The translations under genes and the position numbers were made by a program. Shown piece after piece: positions 9,081-16,203 of a DNA stretch of 64,000 bases. This stretch comes from Bradyrhizobium xenonodulans (GTDB taxonomy: Bacteria > Pseudomonadota > Alphaproteobacteria > Rhizobiales > Xanthobacteraceae), in assembly GCF_027594865.1 (NCBI RefSeq), contig NZ_CP089391.1, forward strand, positions 7,346,501 through 7,410,500. Reading direction: 5' to 3'. Under the pieces are notes generated by a model, which worked only from the letters and a program-made list of their open reading frames with translations, had not been told where the DNA came from and made no database searches. The first letter of the stretch is position 1. Every line of letters starts with the position of its first letter.

Positions 9081-9968
9081 TCACAGGTTGCCTCCCGATT
9101 TCGGAAGGAGACCGCGCTTGCGAAGTCTCTCGGTGAATGGATTGATGAGCGCGGGCGCGAACTTCAACCGCTCGGCGCCATCGCGATCGCGCGTGAGCAC
9201 GAGTTGGTAGCCAGGCAATGCCTGGCGCTGGACAATCTGACGCACGTCGTATGCAAAATGCTTGAGAGGCGAGAGACTGCCGGACTTGGCATGGAGATGC
9301 ACAAGATCGAAACTCCAGCCGCCCTGCTGCCGGCCGCCATGCTTGCGCACGAGCCGGTAAAGCCAGCGCTCAAGTCCGCCCGTCAGATCGAAATACGCGC
9401 GATCAATCGTGAGCACGAGCGCGTCATCGATCACGCCGGAATAGAACCAATCGGGCAGGATCAGTTCGAGCCCGAACGGGCGCCCGTTTGCGTCAGCCGT
9501 CTCCTTCCATTCGTTGATCCAGGAGAAGCGATGCCGCCGTCGTTCTGCAATCTGGCGAATTGACGTCAACACGGTCGTCGATTGCAACCTGTCGAGCCCC
9601 GCCTTCAGGCGGTCATAGTCGCGCGAGCTGGTGCCGCGGCCGACGAACGTCAGAATCTCGTAAGGCGTTGCAGCCATCAAGCGGGACGTCTTCAAGCCAG
9701 CGTCACGGGCCTCGACGATCTGGGAAGCGGCCCAGATCAAGACGTCCGCATCCCAAATGGTCGCCATGCCGTGTTCCGGCACCGCTTCGACGCGAATTGT
9801 GATCGCACCGGTACGAAAATCGATCGGCACAATGCGCTTTGTTTTCGCGAGCGAGAAGAATGGATAAGCCATCAGATCCTGCGCGTCGCGGGGCGCCAGA
9901 TCACCGGGCAGTGCGCGGAAGAGCTCAAGCTGGTTGCGCTCGGAATGGTGTTTGCGTCGCATGACCAT
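9081..9968 (-). CDS. repA: Replication initiator protein A (RepA/RPA family)
   Basis: A 295-aa initiator of the RPA type found in alphaproteobacterial plasmids and ICEs. Typical blocks are ERNQLELFRALPGDLAPRDA, DLMAYPFFSLAKTKRIVPID, DADVLIWAASQIVEARDAG, ATPYEILTFVGRGTSSRDYD and YFDLTGGLERWLYRLVRKHGG. Two ATGs (9968, 9962) are possible. It would allow the excised element to replicate as a plasmid. Three iteron-like repeats lie immediately 3' of it and an AlpA-like gene lies 5'. Confidence 0.9.
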   Translation of the reverse strand: MVMRRKHHSERNQLELFRALPGDLAPRDAQDLMAYPFFSLAKTKRIVPIDFRTGAITIRVEAVPEHGMATIWDADVLIWAASQIVEARDAGLKTSRLMAATPYEILTFVGRGTSSRDYDRLKAGLDRLQSTTVLTSIRQIAERRRHRFSWINEWKETADANGRPFGLELILPDWFYSGVIDDALVLTIDRAYFDLTGGLERWLYRLVRKHGGRQQGGWSFDLVHLHAKSGSLSPLKHFAYDVRQIVQRQALPGYQLVLTRDRDGAERLKFAPALINPFTERLRKRGLLPKSGGNL

Positions 9969-9984
9969 CGCTCTCAAACAGGGA

Positions 9985-10266
9985 TCAGCGACGTTCCTGG
10001 CCCGCATAGGGGCGCAGCGTCGGGTGCTTCTTTGCGGGCAGCACAGTCCCTTTGCCGGGATCGGAGGTCGAGGTTTTGGCGCCGAGATCAGCCCATGCTT
10101 TCAGGTCATCTACGGCGTAGACGACACGCCCGCCAATCTTCCGATACGTCGGCCCGGTGCCGTACGTGCGGTGCTTCTCCAGCGTGCGACCGGAAAGGCC
10201 AAGATAACGCGCGGCCTCCGATGTACGCAGGAAGCGCGGGGGCAGACCGGCCATCGGATCGGGCAT
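9985..10266 (-). CDS. AlpA/MerR-type HTH protein, RdfS-like excisionase
   Basis: A 93-aa DNA-binding protein with a winged-HTH of the AlpA kind: PPRFLRTSEAARYLGLSGRTLEKHRTYGTGPTYRKIGGRVVYAVDDLKAWAD. In ICEMlSymR7A the equivalent small factor RdfS directs excision and switches on transfer genes, and its transcription is activated by FseA. Here the gene lies between the FseA-like genes and repA/traF, so the same role is inferred. The ATG at 10266 was chosen since homology starts soon after. The second switch near 21 kb has no such gene. Confidence 0.8.
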   Translation of the reverse strand: MPDPMAGLPPRFLRTSEAARYLGLSGRTLEKHRTYGTGPTYRKIGGRVVYAVDDLKAWADLGAKTSTSDPGKGTVLPAKKHPTLRPYAGQERR

Positions 10267-10398
10267 TTGAGAACTCCAAGAGGACAGCGAACTGCGGATG
10301 GCGGCACCGGCGTGTGTGCGGTCATCATGGAGAAGCAAGTTCTCGGAGGAGGATGCCGAATATCGGGGGGCGGATTTTCGGCACCCCCGGTGGCAGCG

Positions 10399-10908
10399 CT
10401 ACTTGTCCCTGCGCCCGGGCCGCAGAAGTTTGCGATAGCCTCCGCGCACGAGCGCAAGGCCGCTTTGTACGAGGCGGATTGTTCGGCTGCGCAAATCGTG
10501 CGTTTTCCAGACGCGATCCGGCATGCGCTTTTCGCCGAACAGAGCCTCTGCGATGCTGCGATAGGTCGCGCCGGCGAAATACGCGGCGACTGCGCGAAGG
10601 GCTGCGCATATTCGTTCGCGCCGCTGTTTTGACAAGCGACGGAAGGCAGGTCCTGGCGCGCGTCCATTCATCGTGCGCCATAGCCGCGTGGCAGCGTGCG
10701 CGCGCGCTTCGAAATCGCGGTCAAGCGGCAACTCGGCCGCATAGTAAGTGCCTGCGGTCAGCGGCTGTTTTGACCAGATGCGATGCTCCACCGAGCCGAT
10801 GTGCAGCACCGCGTGCCAACCGTCGGGGGCGCGGCACACCTGTCCGGCAGTGAAGTCGAGCAGTGCCGAAGACGCTGACCTGTGAGAAACCGCCGGCGCA
10901 CTTGTCAC
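10399..10908 (-). CDS. DUF2285 part of an FseA-like activator (copy A)
   Basis: DUF2285 is a variant HTH domain; in FseA it binds DNA. This frame carries DRDFEARAHAATRLWRTMN, LSKQRRERICAALRAVAAYF, ATYRSIAEALFGEKRMPDRVWKTHDLRSRTIRLVQSGLALVRGGYRKLLRPGRR. A GTG at 10908 gives 169 residues. However, the same frame is open and homologous farther upstream (FAHDPQKSSKQQAIFWTPEVLASVV), to within the end of the DUF6499 gene and without any ATG. It is therefore most likely made as the second half of a +1 frameshift product with 10976-11170, as known for msi172-msi171 in Mesorhizobium. Confidence 0.85.
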   Translation of the reverse strand: MTSAPAVSHRSASSALLDFTAGQVCRAPDGWHAVLHIGSVEHRIWSKQPLTAGTYYAAELPLDRDFEARAHAATRLWRTMNGRAPGPAFRRLSKQRRERICAALRAVAAYFAGATYRSIAEALFGEKRMPDRVWKTHDLRSRTIRLVQSGLALVRGGYRKLLRPGRRDK

Positions 10909-10970
10909 GGGGACAACGGACGCCAGAACCTCAGGTGTCCAAAAGATTGCCTGCTGTTTGGAGGACTTTT

Positions 10971-11011
10971 GCGGGTCATGGGCGAAAGCAGATACCCCAC
11001 CTCCTCCTGAA
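10971..11011 (-). promoter_or_regulatory. Predicted +1 programmed frameshift site, copy A
   Basis: At the end of the DUF6499 frame the codons read TGC TTT CGC CCA TGA, and the DUF2285 frame is +1. A slip of the Phe tRNA from TTT to TTC (TTT at 10985-10987) would join the frames; slippage at CCA next to the TGA is the alternative. A Shine-Dalgarno-like TTCAGGAGGAGGTGGGG lies just upstream. The whole 41-nt block differs at one base from the block at 21521-21561, although the flanking genes have diverged. Confidence 0.75.
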
Positions 11012-11170
11012 TTCCTCGGTCACTTCGCCATCTGGGCTATTCGCAATCATCGCTTCGTAGTCGCGTTGATAGTCCACGTTCATACGAAGGCCTTCCCAGG
11101 CGATGTGAGTGATCTCAGCGTTCTCCAGGCTCTTAAACGAATCTGGCGATCGCCAGTCGAATTCAGGCAT
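10976..11170 (-). CDS. DUF6499 part of an FseA-like activator (copy A)
   Basis: A 64-aa DUF6499 domain: MPEFDWRSPDSFKSLENAEI, THIAWEGLRMNVDYQRDYEAM, ending EEFRRRWGICFRP at a TGA (10976-10978). In FseA of ICEMlSymR7A this domain contacts the DUF2285 domain and is the target of the antiactivator QseM. The gene stops exactly where the DUF2285 frame takes over. An intact 64-aa copy with the same last seven residues exists at 21526-21720, so the stop is not a random mutation. Confidence 0.85.
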   Translation of the reverse strand: MPEFDWRSPDSFKSLENAEITHIAWEGLRMNVDYQRDYEAMIANSPDGEVTEEFRRRWGICFRP

Positions 11171-11230
11171 TGCTTCCATCCCATTGCACGCAGCCAACAA
11201 TGATTGCGGCGCAATAGTTATGAATGAAGC

Positions 11231-11283
11231 GGTTGTAGGAAGCCTCTAGTTTGGCACAACGTGGTGCATGAGAATGACCACCG
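11231..11283 (-). promoter_or_regulatory. Conserved upstream block of fseA-like genes, copy A
   Basis: The plus-strand block GGTTGTAGGAAGCCTCTAGT followed by TTGGCACAACGTGGTGC and ATGACCACC lies 60 bp upstream of the DUF6499 start. The same block at the same relative place is at 21783-21835 (GGTTGTAGGAAGTCCTTACT, TTGGCACCACGCGATGC, GTGACCACC). Conservation in otherwise drifting intergenic DNA suggests a promoter or activator site; the bound protein is unknown. Confidence 0.55.
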
Positions 11284-11335
11284 GTTCGCGGGAGAAAATC
11301 GTTTTAGCTGCAGGTCTCTAGTCGGCGATTTTCGT

Positions 11336-11608
11336 CTATTTTGAGCTGGCGCCGCGTAAGAGGCGCCCCTGCTCGGTCACCCATTTTGCGCGCGCAAGAT
11401 GACTCTGGTATGCAGTCCGCGCACGGTCCGGCTCTCGATCCGGATCGATGTGCAAGACGATTCGAGCGACCTCCTGCCAGTCCGCTCCCTGACCCTCCGC
11501 CTGCAAAAGGCGAATGTACGTGACAACGTGCTCCTCGTCGTAGGACGTCAACACTGGCCCGCTGGGAGCAAGGTCAACCACGTTAGGATCGAGCGGCGGC
11601 ATTTGCAT
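11336..11608 (-). CDS. Stand-alone DUF2285 protein, QseM-like antiactivator (copy A)
   Basis: A 90-aa protein (88 from a second ATG) with MPPLDPNVVDLAPSGPVLTSYDEEHVVTYIRLLQAEGQGADWQEVARIVLHIDPDREPDRARTAYQSHLARAKWVTEQG. It has the acidic character described for QseM, the ICEMlSymR7A antiactivator that binds the DUF6499 domain of FseA and keeps transfer off. The gene is divergent from an HTH regulator at 11709 across 100 bp, the qseM-qseC arrangement. Function is inferred from family and synteny. Confidence 0.8.
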   Translation of the reverse strand: MQMPPLDPNVVDLAPSGPVLTSYDEEHVVTYIRLLQAEGQGADWQEVARIVLHIDPDREPDRARTAYQSHLARAKWVTEQGRLLRGASSK

Positions 11609-11662
11609 GATCTCACGGTCGCGGAGTTTACTGTCTAACGGTTCATGGGCCGCACTTTGTTA

Positions 11663-11685
11663 AGTATATCGAGGTGCAATATACT
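11663..11685. promoter_or_regulatory. Operator-like inverted repeat between qseM-like and qseC-like genes
   Basis: AGTATAT (11663-11669), nine bases, ATATACT (11679-11685) is a perfect 7-bp inverted repeat in the 100-bp divergent intergenic region, 24 bp before the HTH gene. Likely binding site of the 11709-11939 regulator. Confidence 0.6.
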
Positions 11686-11708
11686 GAACAAGCGGCATCT
11701 TTGCCCGC

Positions 11709-11939
11709 ATGGATTTGCGGGAGACATTCGCCACTAACTTGCGTCGTCTACGCAATGCGAGGGGATGGTCTCAAGATGAACTTGCCTTGGAGGCTGAGAT
11801 AAGCCGGAGCTATCTGAGCCAGCTCGAGAAGGGCGTGTACTACGTCAGCATAAAGGTCATTGGCCGCCTTGCCGACAAGCTCGAAGTCGAGCCTGATGAG
11901 TTCCTAAAACGGACGGCAAAGAAAGGTCGCGCCAAATAG
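11709..11939 (+). CDS. XRE-family HTH regulator, QseC-like (copy A)
   Basis: A 76-aa Cro/CI-type regulator: MDLRETFATNLRRLRNARGWSQDELALEAEISRSYLSQLEKGVYYVSIKVIGRLADKLEVEPDEFL and a basic tail. QseC of ICEMlSymR7A is such a small HTH protein; it is divergent from qseM and controls it and itself. Position and divergent layout match. The HTH fold is clear and the name is inferred. Confidence 0.82.
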   Translation: MDLRETFATNLRRLRNARGWSQDELALEAEISRSYLSQLEKGVYYVSIKVIGRLADKLEVEPDEFLKRTAKKGRAK

Positions 11940-12189
11940 CGCGGCACAATCCGCGAGCCGGGCCAATGGCCCGGCGAGCGCCGGACGCGGACCGCGCGTC
12001 GCTGCCGGCAAGCCGGATCGGCGGCGGCGCATGCGGCCCGGATTCAAGGCCGCGCAACCGGCGCCCCAGCTACGCGGCCCAAGTTCAGACAGTCCATCAA
12101 GCGCTTTGCTTTGCCTTCCAGGTCAAGGCGCGTGCCTTGCACGAAATCAAAACTGCTTTCCGGCTTGCGATGTGCTTCGCCCAAAACGG
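11940..12189. other. No gene seen; relic DNA downstream of qseC-like gene
   Basis: On the minus strand a stretch reads ETVLGEAHRKPESSFDFVQG followed by TRLDLEGKAKRLMDCLNLG. It looks coding but is in no intact gene. Probably a remnant continuing from the ParB relic next to it. Confidence 0.3.
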
Positions 12190-12472
12190 TTTCGACGATG
12201 TTCAAGGGTCAGATCGCCATCGCGATAGACCTGCATCAGTTTCGGGGAGACCGCGCCGAGCCGCATGACAACATGCGACGTCATGCCGAAGCGGGCGGCA
12301 ATTCTTCCGCACCAAAACCGCGCTTTTCCGCTAGCTTCTTGAAGGCCTCGAACTGATCGGCGGGATCCACATTTTCCCGCGTGACATTCTCGTCTAGGCT
12401 GATTTCGTGCGGATCGTTCGCAGTATCGATGATGCTGCGGTTCGGCTCGGTCTTGTTGATCTCCTTCATTCT
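12190..12472 (-). pseudogene. ParB-like partition protein relic
   Basis: An N-terminal part (MKEINKTEPNRSIIDTANDP to DQFEAFKKLAEKRGFGAEE) is in one frame. The following ParB HTH region (IAARFGMTSHVVMRLGAVSPKLMQVYRDGDLTLEH) is in another frame, so a frameshift lies near 12300. The pattern DQFxAFxxLxxxG followed by IAxRF and VxxRLxLxxVSPxL is typical of ParB. It is much shorter than the intact ParB at 43770 and cannot be functional. Confidence 0.65.
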
Positions 12473-12702
12473 CAGAAGCCGGGCAGGCCGTCTGAAAACC
12501 CCGTGGCCGCCCTTCTCTGTCCAACTCCGGTTCGACCACCAGATTCTGTAAGATAACTTGGCGTCGACGCTCGCATAAGCTTCGATCGCCGCCTCACTGT
12601 GCGGGGTCTTGCGCGCATTCTTCGGGGACTCGGGTGAAGGCTTAGCCGTCCCCCATACTGAGGTACCGACCCTAATGTGCTAGAAAATTTGTAATCTTCG
12701 TG

Positions 12703-12725
12703 CTACATATTCGTCAAATATGTAG
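12703..12725. promoter_or_regulatory. Palindromic operator before the first hipB-like gene
   Basis: CTACATATT, CGTCA, AATATGTAG is a perfect 9-bp inverted repeat with a 5-bp spacer, 14 bp upstream of the ATG at 12740. Likely autoregulatory site of the HTH antitoxin. Confidence 0.7.
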
Positions 12726-12739
12726 TATGAAGGCCACAA

Positions 12740-13075
12740 ATGCCTACCCCCCACAATCCCCCTGCCGCTGTTCGGCGGGCCCTGCGCAAGCTCGGCGCGG
12801 ACATCCACGATGCCCGTCGGCGTCGGCGGCTGCCGATGGCAGTCGTCGCCGAGCGCGCCTTCACGTCCCGCTCGACGCTGCAGAGAGTCGAAGCCGGCGA
12901 CACCAACGTCAGCATCGGCATCTATGCCGGCGTCCTCCAGGCGCTCGGCCTGCTCGACGGCCTGATCAAGCTCGCCGACATCAGCAACGACAGCGTCGGC
13001 CAAGCGCTCGCCAGCGCCGAGCTGCCCAAACATATCCACCTCAAACGCAAGACCGGGGCCTCACGTGATGGCTGA
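12740..13075 (+). CDS. HipB-like XRE antitoxin/regulator (operon 1)
   Basis: A 111-aa HTH protein (AVRRALRKLGADIHDARRRR, MAVVAERAFTSRSTLQRVEAGDTNVSIGIYAGVLQALGL). Its stop overlaps the start of a HipA-like gene (ATG at 13068), as in type II hipBA modules where HipB binds HipA and represses the operon. A perfect palindrome precedes it. Its partner is frameshifted, so this HTH protein may now be an orphan regulator. Confidence 0.8.
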   Translation: MPTPHNPPAAVRRALRKLGADIHDARRRRRLPMAVVAERAFTSRSTLQRVEAGDTNVSIGIYAGVLQALGLLDGLIKLADISNDSVGQALASAELPKHIHLKRKTGASRDG

Positions 13076-14311
13076 CTTCGAGGTGCATATCGATCTCGGC
13101 GGCCGCACGCGCCGCATCGGACTGGCGAGGAGCAACCGTGCTCGAGGCTCGGAGACCATCCTCTTCGAGTACGATGGCGCATGGCTTAATGACTCGGACC
13201 GGTTCTGGAACCCGCCCTCGCCCTGACGCGCGGCGCCTTTGCTCCTCCTGCCGGACTGGCGACTTTCGGTTCCATTGGCGACTCCGCGCCTGACACCTGG
13301 GGCCGCCGCCTCATGCAGCGCGCCGAACGCCGCCTCGCCGACCGCGAAGGCCGCGCTGTTCGCACGCTTGCAGAAAGCGACTATTTGCTGGGTGTTGCCG
13401 ACGAAACGCGACTTGGCGCACTTCGCTTCCGCTGGGTCGGCGACGAAACTTTCCAGACGCCGACCCGCGCTGATGTACCGGCCCTCATCGAACTCGGGCG
13501 GCTGCTCCAGATCACCGAGCGCATTCTCCGCGACGAGGAAACGGACGAAGATCTTCAGCTCATCTTCGCGCCCGGCTCCTCCCTCGGTGGCGGGCGGCCG
13601 AAGGCCTCGGTCATCGATCAACACGGCAATCTCTCGATCGCCAAGTTTCCAAAGGAGACCGACGACTACAGCATGGAGACCTGGGAGGAGATTGCGCTGC
13701 GGCTCGCCAGCAAGGCCGGCATCGCCACCCCGCAACACGAACTGATCGAGGTGGCCGGCAAGGCCGTCATGCTGTCGCGCCGCTTCGATCGCAATGACGC
13801 CGTCCGCATCCCGTTCCTGTCCGCCATGGCGATGATGGGCGCCAAAGACGGCGAGCGCGGCAGCTACCCGGAGATTGTCGACGCTCTCTCGCAACATGGT
13901 GCGCAAGGAAAGACGGACGCCCATGCCCTCTACAGGCGCGTCGTCTTCAATGTGCTGATCTCCAATGTCGATGATCATCTGCGCAACCACGGTTTCCTGT
14001 GGTTGGGAAAGGCGGGATGGTCGCTCTCTCCGGCTTACGATCTCAATCCCGTGCCTACCGATGTGAAGGCGCGGGTGCTGACGACGAACATCGACCTCGA
14101 CGAAGGCACCTGCTCGCTCGACCTGCTTGAGGCCGCGTCGGAATATTTTGGGCTTACGCTGCCGCAGGCCCGCGCGATCATTAAGGAAGTCGCGACAGCG
14201 ACCGCGACCTGGCGCGACACGGCCAAAGCAGTCGGCACCCACGCGGCCGAGATCAATCGCATGGCCAGCGCTTTCGAGCACGATGATCTCAAACGAGCGC
14301 TGGCGCTTTGA
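13068..14311 (+). pseudogene. HipA-like kinase toxin, frameshifted (operon 1)
   Basis: HipA Ser/Thr kinases phosphorylate targets such as glutamyl-tRNA synthetase. The N-terminus starts at the ATG at 13068 (MADFEVHIDLGGRTRRIGLA), then reaches a TGA near 13224. The homologous sequence (LEPALALTRGAFAPPAGLATFGSIGDSAPDTWGRR) continues in another frame to 14311. One missing base near 13204 explains the shift. The kinase core looks intact (GGGRPKASVID, VLISNVDDHLRNHGFLW, LSPAYDLNPVP). It is a pseudogene unless the shift is a sequencing error or the protein starts internally. Confidence 0.75.
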
Positions 14312-15429
14312 CACGGACATTCCTTCATAGCTTCGATCCTGCGGCGGAGAGCCCCATCGCCGGCCCGACCGTCGACCTTGAAGTCTCCGATATCGAGGAT
14401 GCCGGCATTCGGGAGGTGCTGCAGACACCCGGCGCCGCCCATGGCGCGTGGTCTATTCTCGACGCGCTGCTGGCGCCGACCGGCGCGGGAACGCCTTTCA
14501 TCTTCAGGGAGCCGCTTGGGCAGGCGCGCGAAGTCAAAGTCGCGCTCTCAGGCCTGTTTGGACGCTTCGTCGCCCGCGCCTATCTCGAGCGACACTTCAA
14601 TCTTTCGATCTTTGCGCATCTCGGTAGCCGAACCATCGACCTGGACCGCCGCAGGCAGCTCAAGGTCAAGCGCCTTTTTCGCGGCGACCTGCCCGATTGG
14701 ATCGCCTGCGCCTCTGACCTATCCTCCCTGACGGTCGCCGAGGCGAAAGGCTGCCATGATGTGGGAGGACCCGCGAAGGCCCTGGATCGCGCATGGACGC
14801 AAGCTGCACGGATCGATGTCACGGCCCAAGGCCGCAAAGTCACGTTGAAGCGCATCGCGATCGCAACGCGCTGGGGAATGGCTGTAGCTGGTCCAGCCGA
14901 TGTCCATCTCTCGGTCCGCGATCCCGTCGATGAAGGCGAGCCCATCGCTTCCGAAGAGAAAAACGCGCTCTTCATCGGCCTTCTTCGGCTGCATGTCGCC
15001 AACTTGATCAAGCCGCTCGGACATGCCGAATTGGCGGGCGTTCTCCATCGTCTCACGCATCAACCTTTTGCCCGAAGGCTCTAGGACGATCTCGCACGCC
15101 CGCGAGCGCTGCTCGACGCCGCCGCGGTAAGGGAAGTGGAAAAGACAGGCGCCATCGGAGGGCTTGTCGGCGGCATCGTTACCCGCGCGGGACCAGTCAC
15201 CGACGCCGATGTCACCCCCATCGACCAGGAAGCGCTCGCTCGCCTCAACCTCCGGCCGGTCTTTGTCGGGATCGAGCGCGATCTCATTCGCGCAGCCATC
15301 GACGAAGACCCAAACGCCGTGCGCAATCGCCTGGCTGCGGTACATCCTGATGAATTTGCCCGGTACGACCGCGCAGGCGGCTGGATCGTGCCGCTCGGCT
15401 TGGAACGACGCATCACTGGCGAAACATGA
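14308..15429 (+). pseudogene. Third gene of hipBA operon 1, split by an in-frame TAG
   Basis: A frame starting at TTG 14308, overlapping the hipA stop, runs for 258 codons to a TAG at 15082-15084. It then continues in the same frame for another 114 codons to 15429 with the same coding look (DDLARPRALLDAAAVREVEK, PIDQEALARLNLRPVFVGIE, DEFARYDRAGGWIVPLGLER). One nonsense mutation in a gene of about 373 codons is the simplest reading. The family is not recognised. LSSLTVAEAKGCHD resembles the core of restriction-type nucleases, but this is weak. Confidence 0.6.
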
Positions 15430-15652
15430 AACCCAGCCGCGGAAAGAAGGTACGCGAAAATGGTCCGCAATAGCCTTTTGATCAGATCACGACTCGTTGC
15501 GGAACACCTGCTTTGAAAAGTCAGTCCGCATGGATACGCGACCTGTTTCTTCGCCGGAGCTGTTAACGACTTGTTAACCAACGCAGCCTACCTTGCGGTT
15601 ACTTTTCGGTTAACAGCCGATTGCCTCCCGGTTCGTTCTAGGAGAACAGTCG

Positions 15653-16105
15653 ATGCCCATTGAGGCCCAGACATATGTCGCACTTGGTGCCCGGCCGAAA
15701 ATCTCACCTGAGGCCGCCCGATCGGTTGCCAAGCGACTCAGATTGCCGCGCTCGCTTTCGGATAATAGCAAAGCGCTAGTGAGCGTTGATCTCGCTGAAG
15801 TCAGGCATACTCCCTGCCCACGAGGTGGTCGTCGCGCGGGCGACATTGTCCCATTAGTGGAAAACATTGAGGCGTCGCAGACGGAAATTGTGCAGCTCGA
15901 CGCAAGGGCGGCCGGTTACGGCGCGGATTTCGAGCGCAAACGCGAGCGCGCCGAACGCCTGATGGTTGAAGTGCTGCAGGCGACCGCAAAGACCATGCCG
16001 CTAGAGAGGCGACAGCGCGGCTTGAGGACGAGGCAGCGGCTCTACGGACCGGTGACCGAGTTGGCGCCTCGATCGACAGCCACGGACAGGCCGCACGTCG
16101 ACTAG
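15653..16105 (+). CDS. Hypothetical protein of a Bradyrhizobium-type family
   Basis: A 150-aa protein. The N-terminus (AQTYVALGARPKISPEAARSVAKRLRLPRSLSDNSKALVSVDL) resembles a degenerate HTH. The C-terminus (LVENIEASQTEIVQLDARAAG, ADFERKRERAERLMVEVLQA) is predicted coiled coil. Related proteins are common in Bradyrhizobium as small DNA-associated proteins of unknown role, often longer. The tail after ATAKTMPLE departs from that pattern and may be frameshifted. Confidence 0.6.
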   Translation: MPIEAQTYVALGARPKISPEAARSVAKRLRLPRSLSDNSKALVSVDLAEVRHTPCPRGGRRAGDIVPLVENIEASQTEIVQLDARAAGYGADFERKRERAERLMVEVLQATAKTMPLERRQRGLRTRQRLYGPVTELAPRSTATDRPHVD

Positions 16106-16203
16106 GCTATCTAGCTGCGCTCCTGGTAGAGACAGACCACAAGGTTCGTCGGTAGCAATCCGGGTCCGCTATCCCAACGTGCCGAAGAAATCGTGAGGTA
16201 AAA

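Noticed and set aside
6694..9084. 796-codon minus-strand frame
   Set aside because: Only its last 154 codons (DUF2840) are real; the rest is antisense to the IS110 transposase.
11250..11268. Possible sigma-54 (-24/-12) promoter at TTGGCAC-N-GTGCA
   Set aside because: The spacing and the -12 half do not fit the consensus, and in the second copy the GC half is different. Kept only as a conserved block.
14308..15084. TAG at 15082 as the natural end of the hipA-linked gene
   Set aside because: The same frame continues with coding character for 114 codons and ends normally at 15429, which is better explained by a nonsense mutation.
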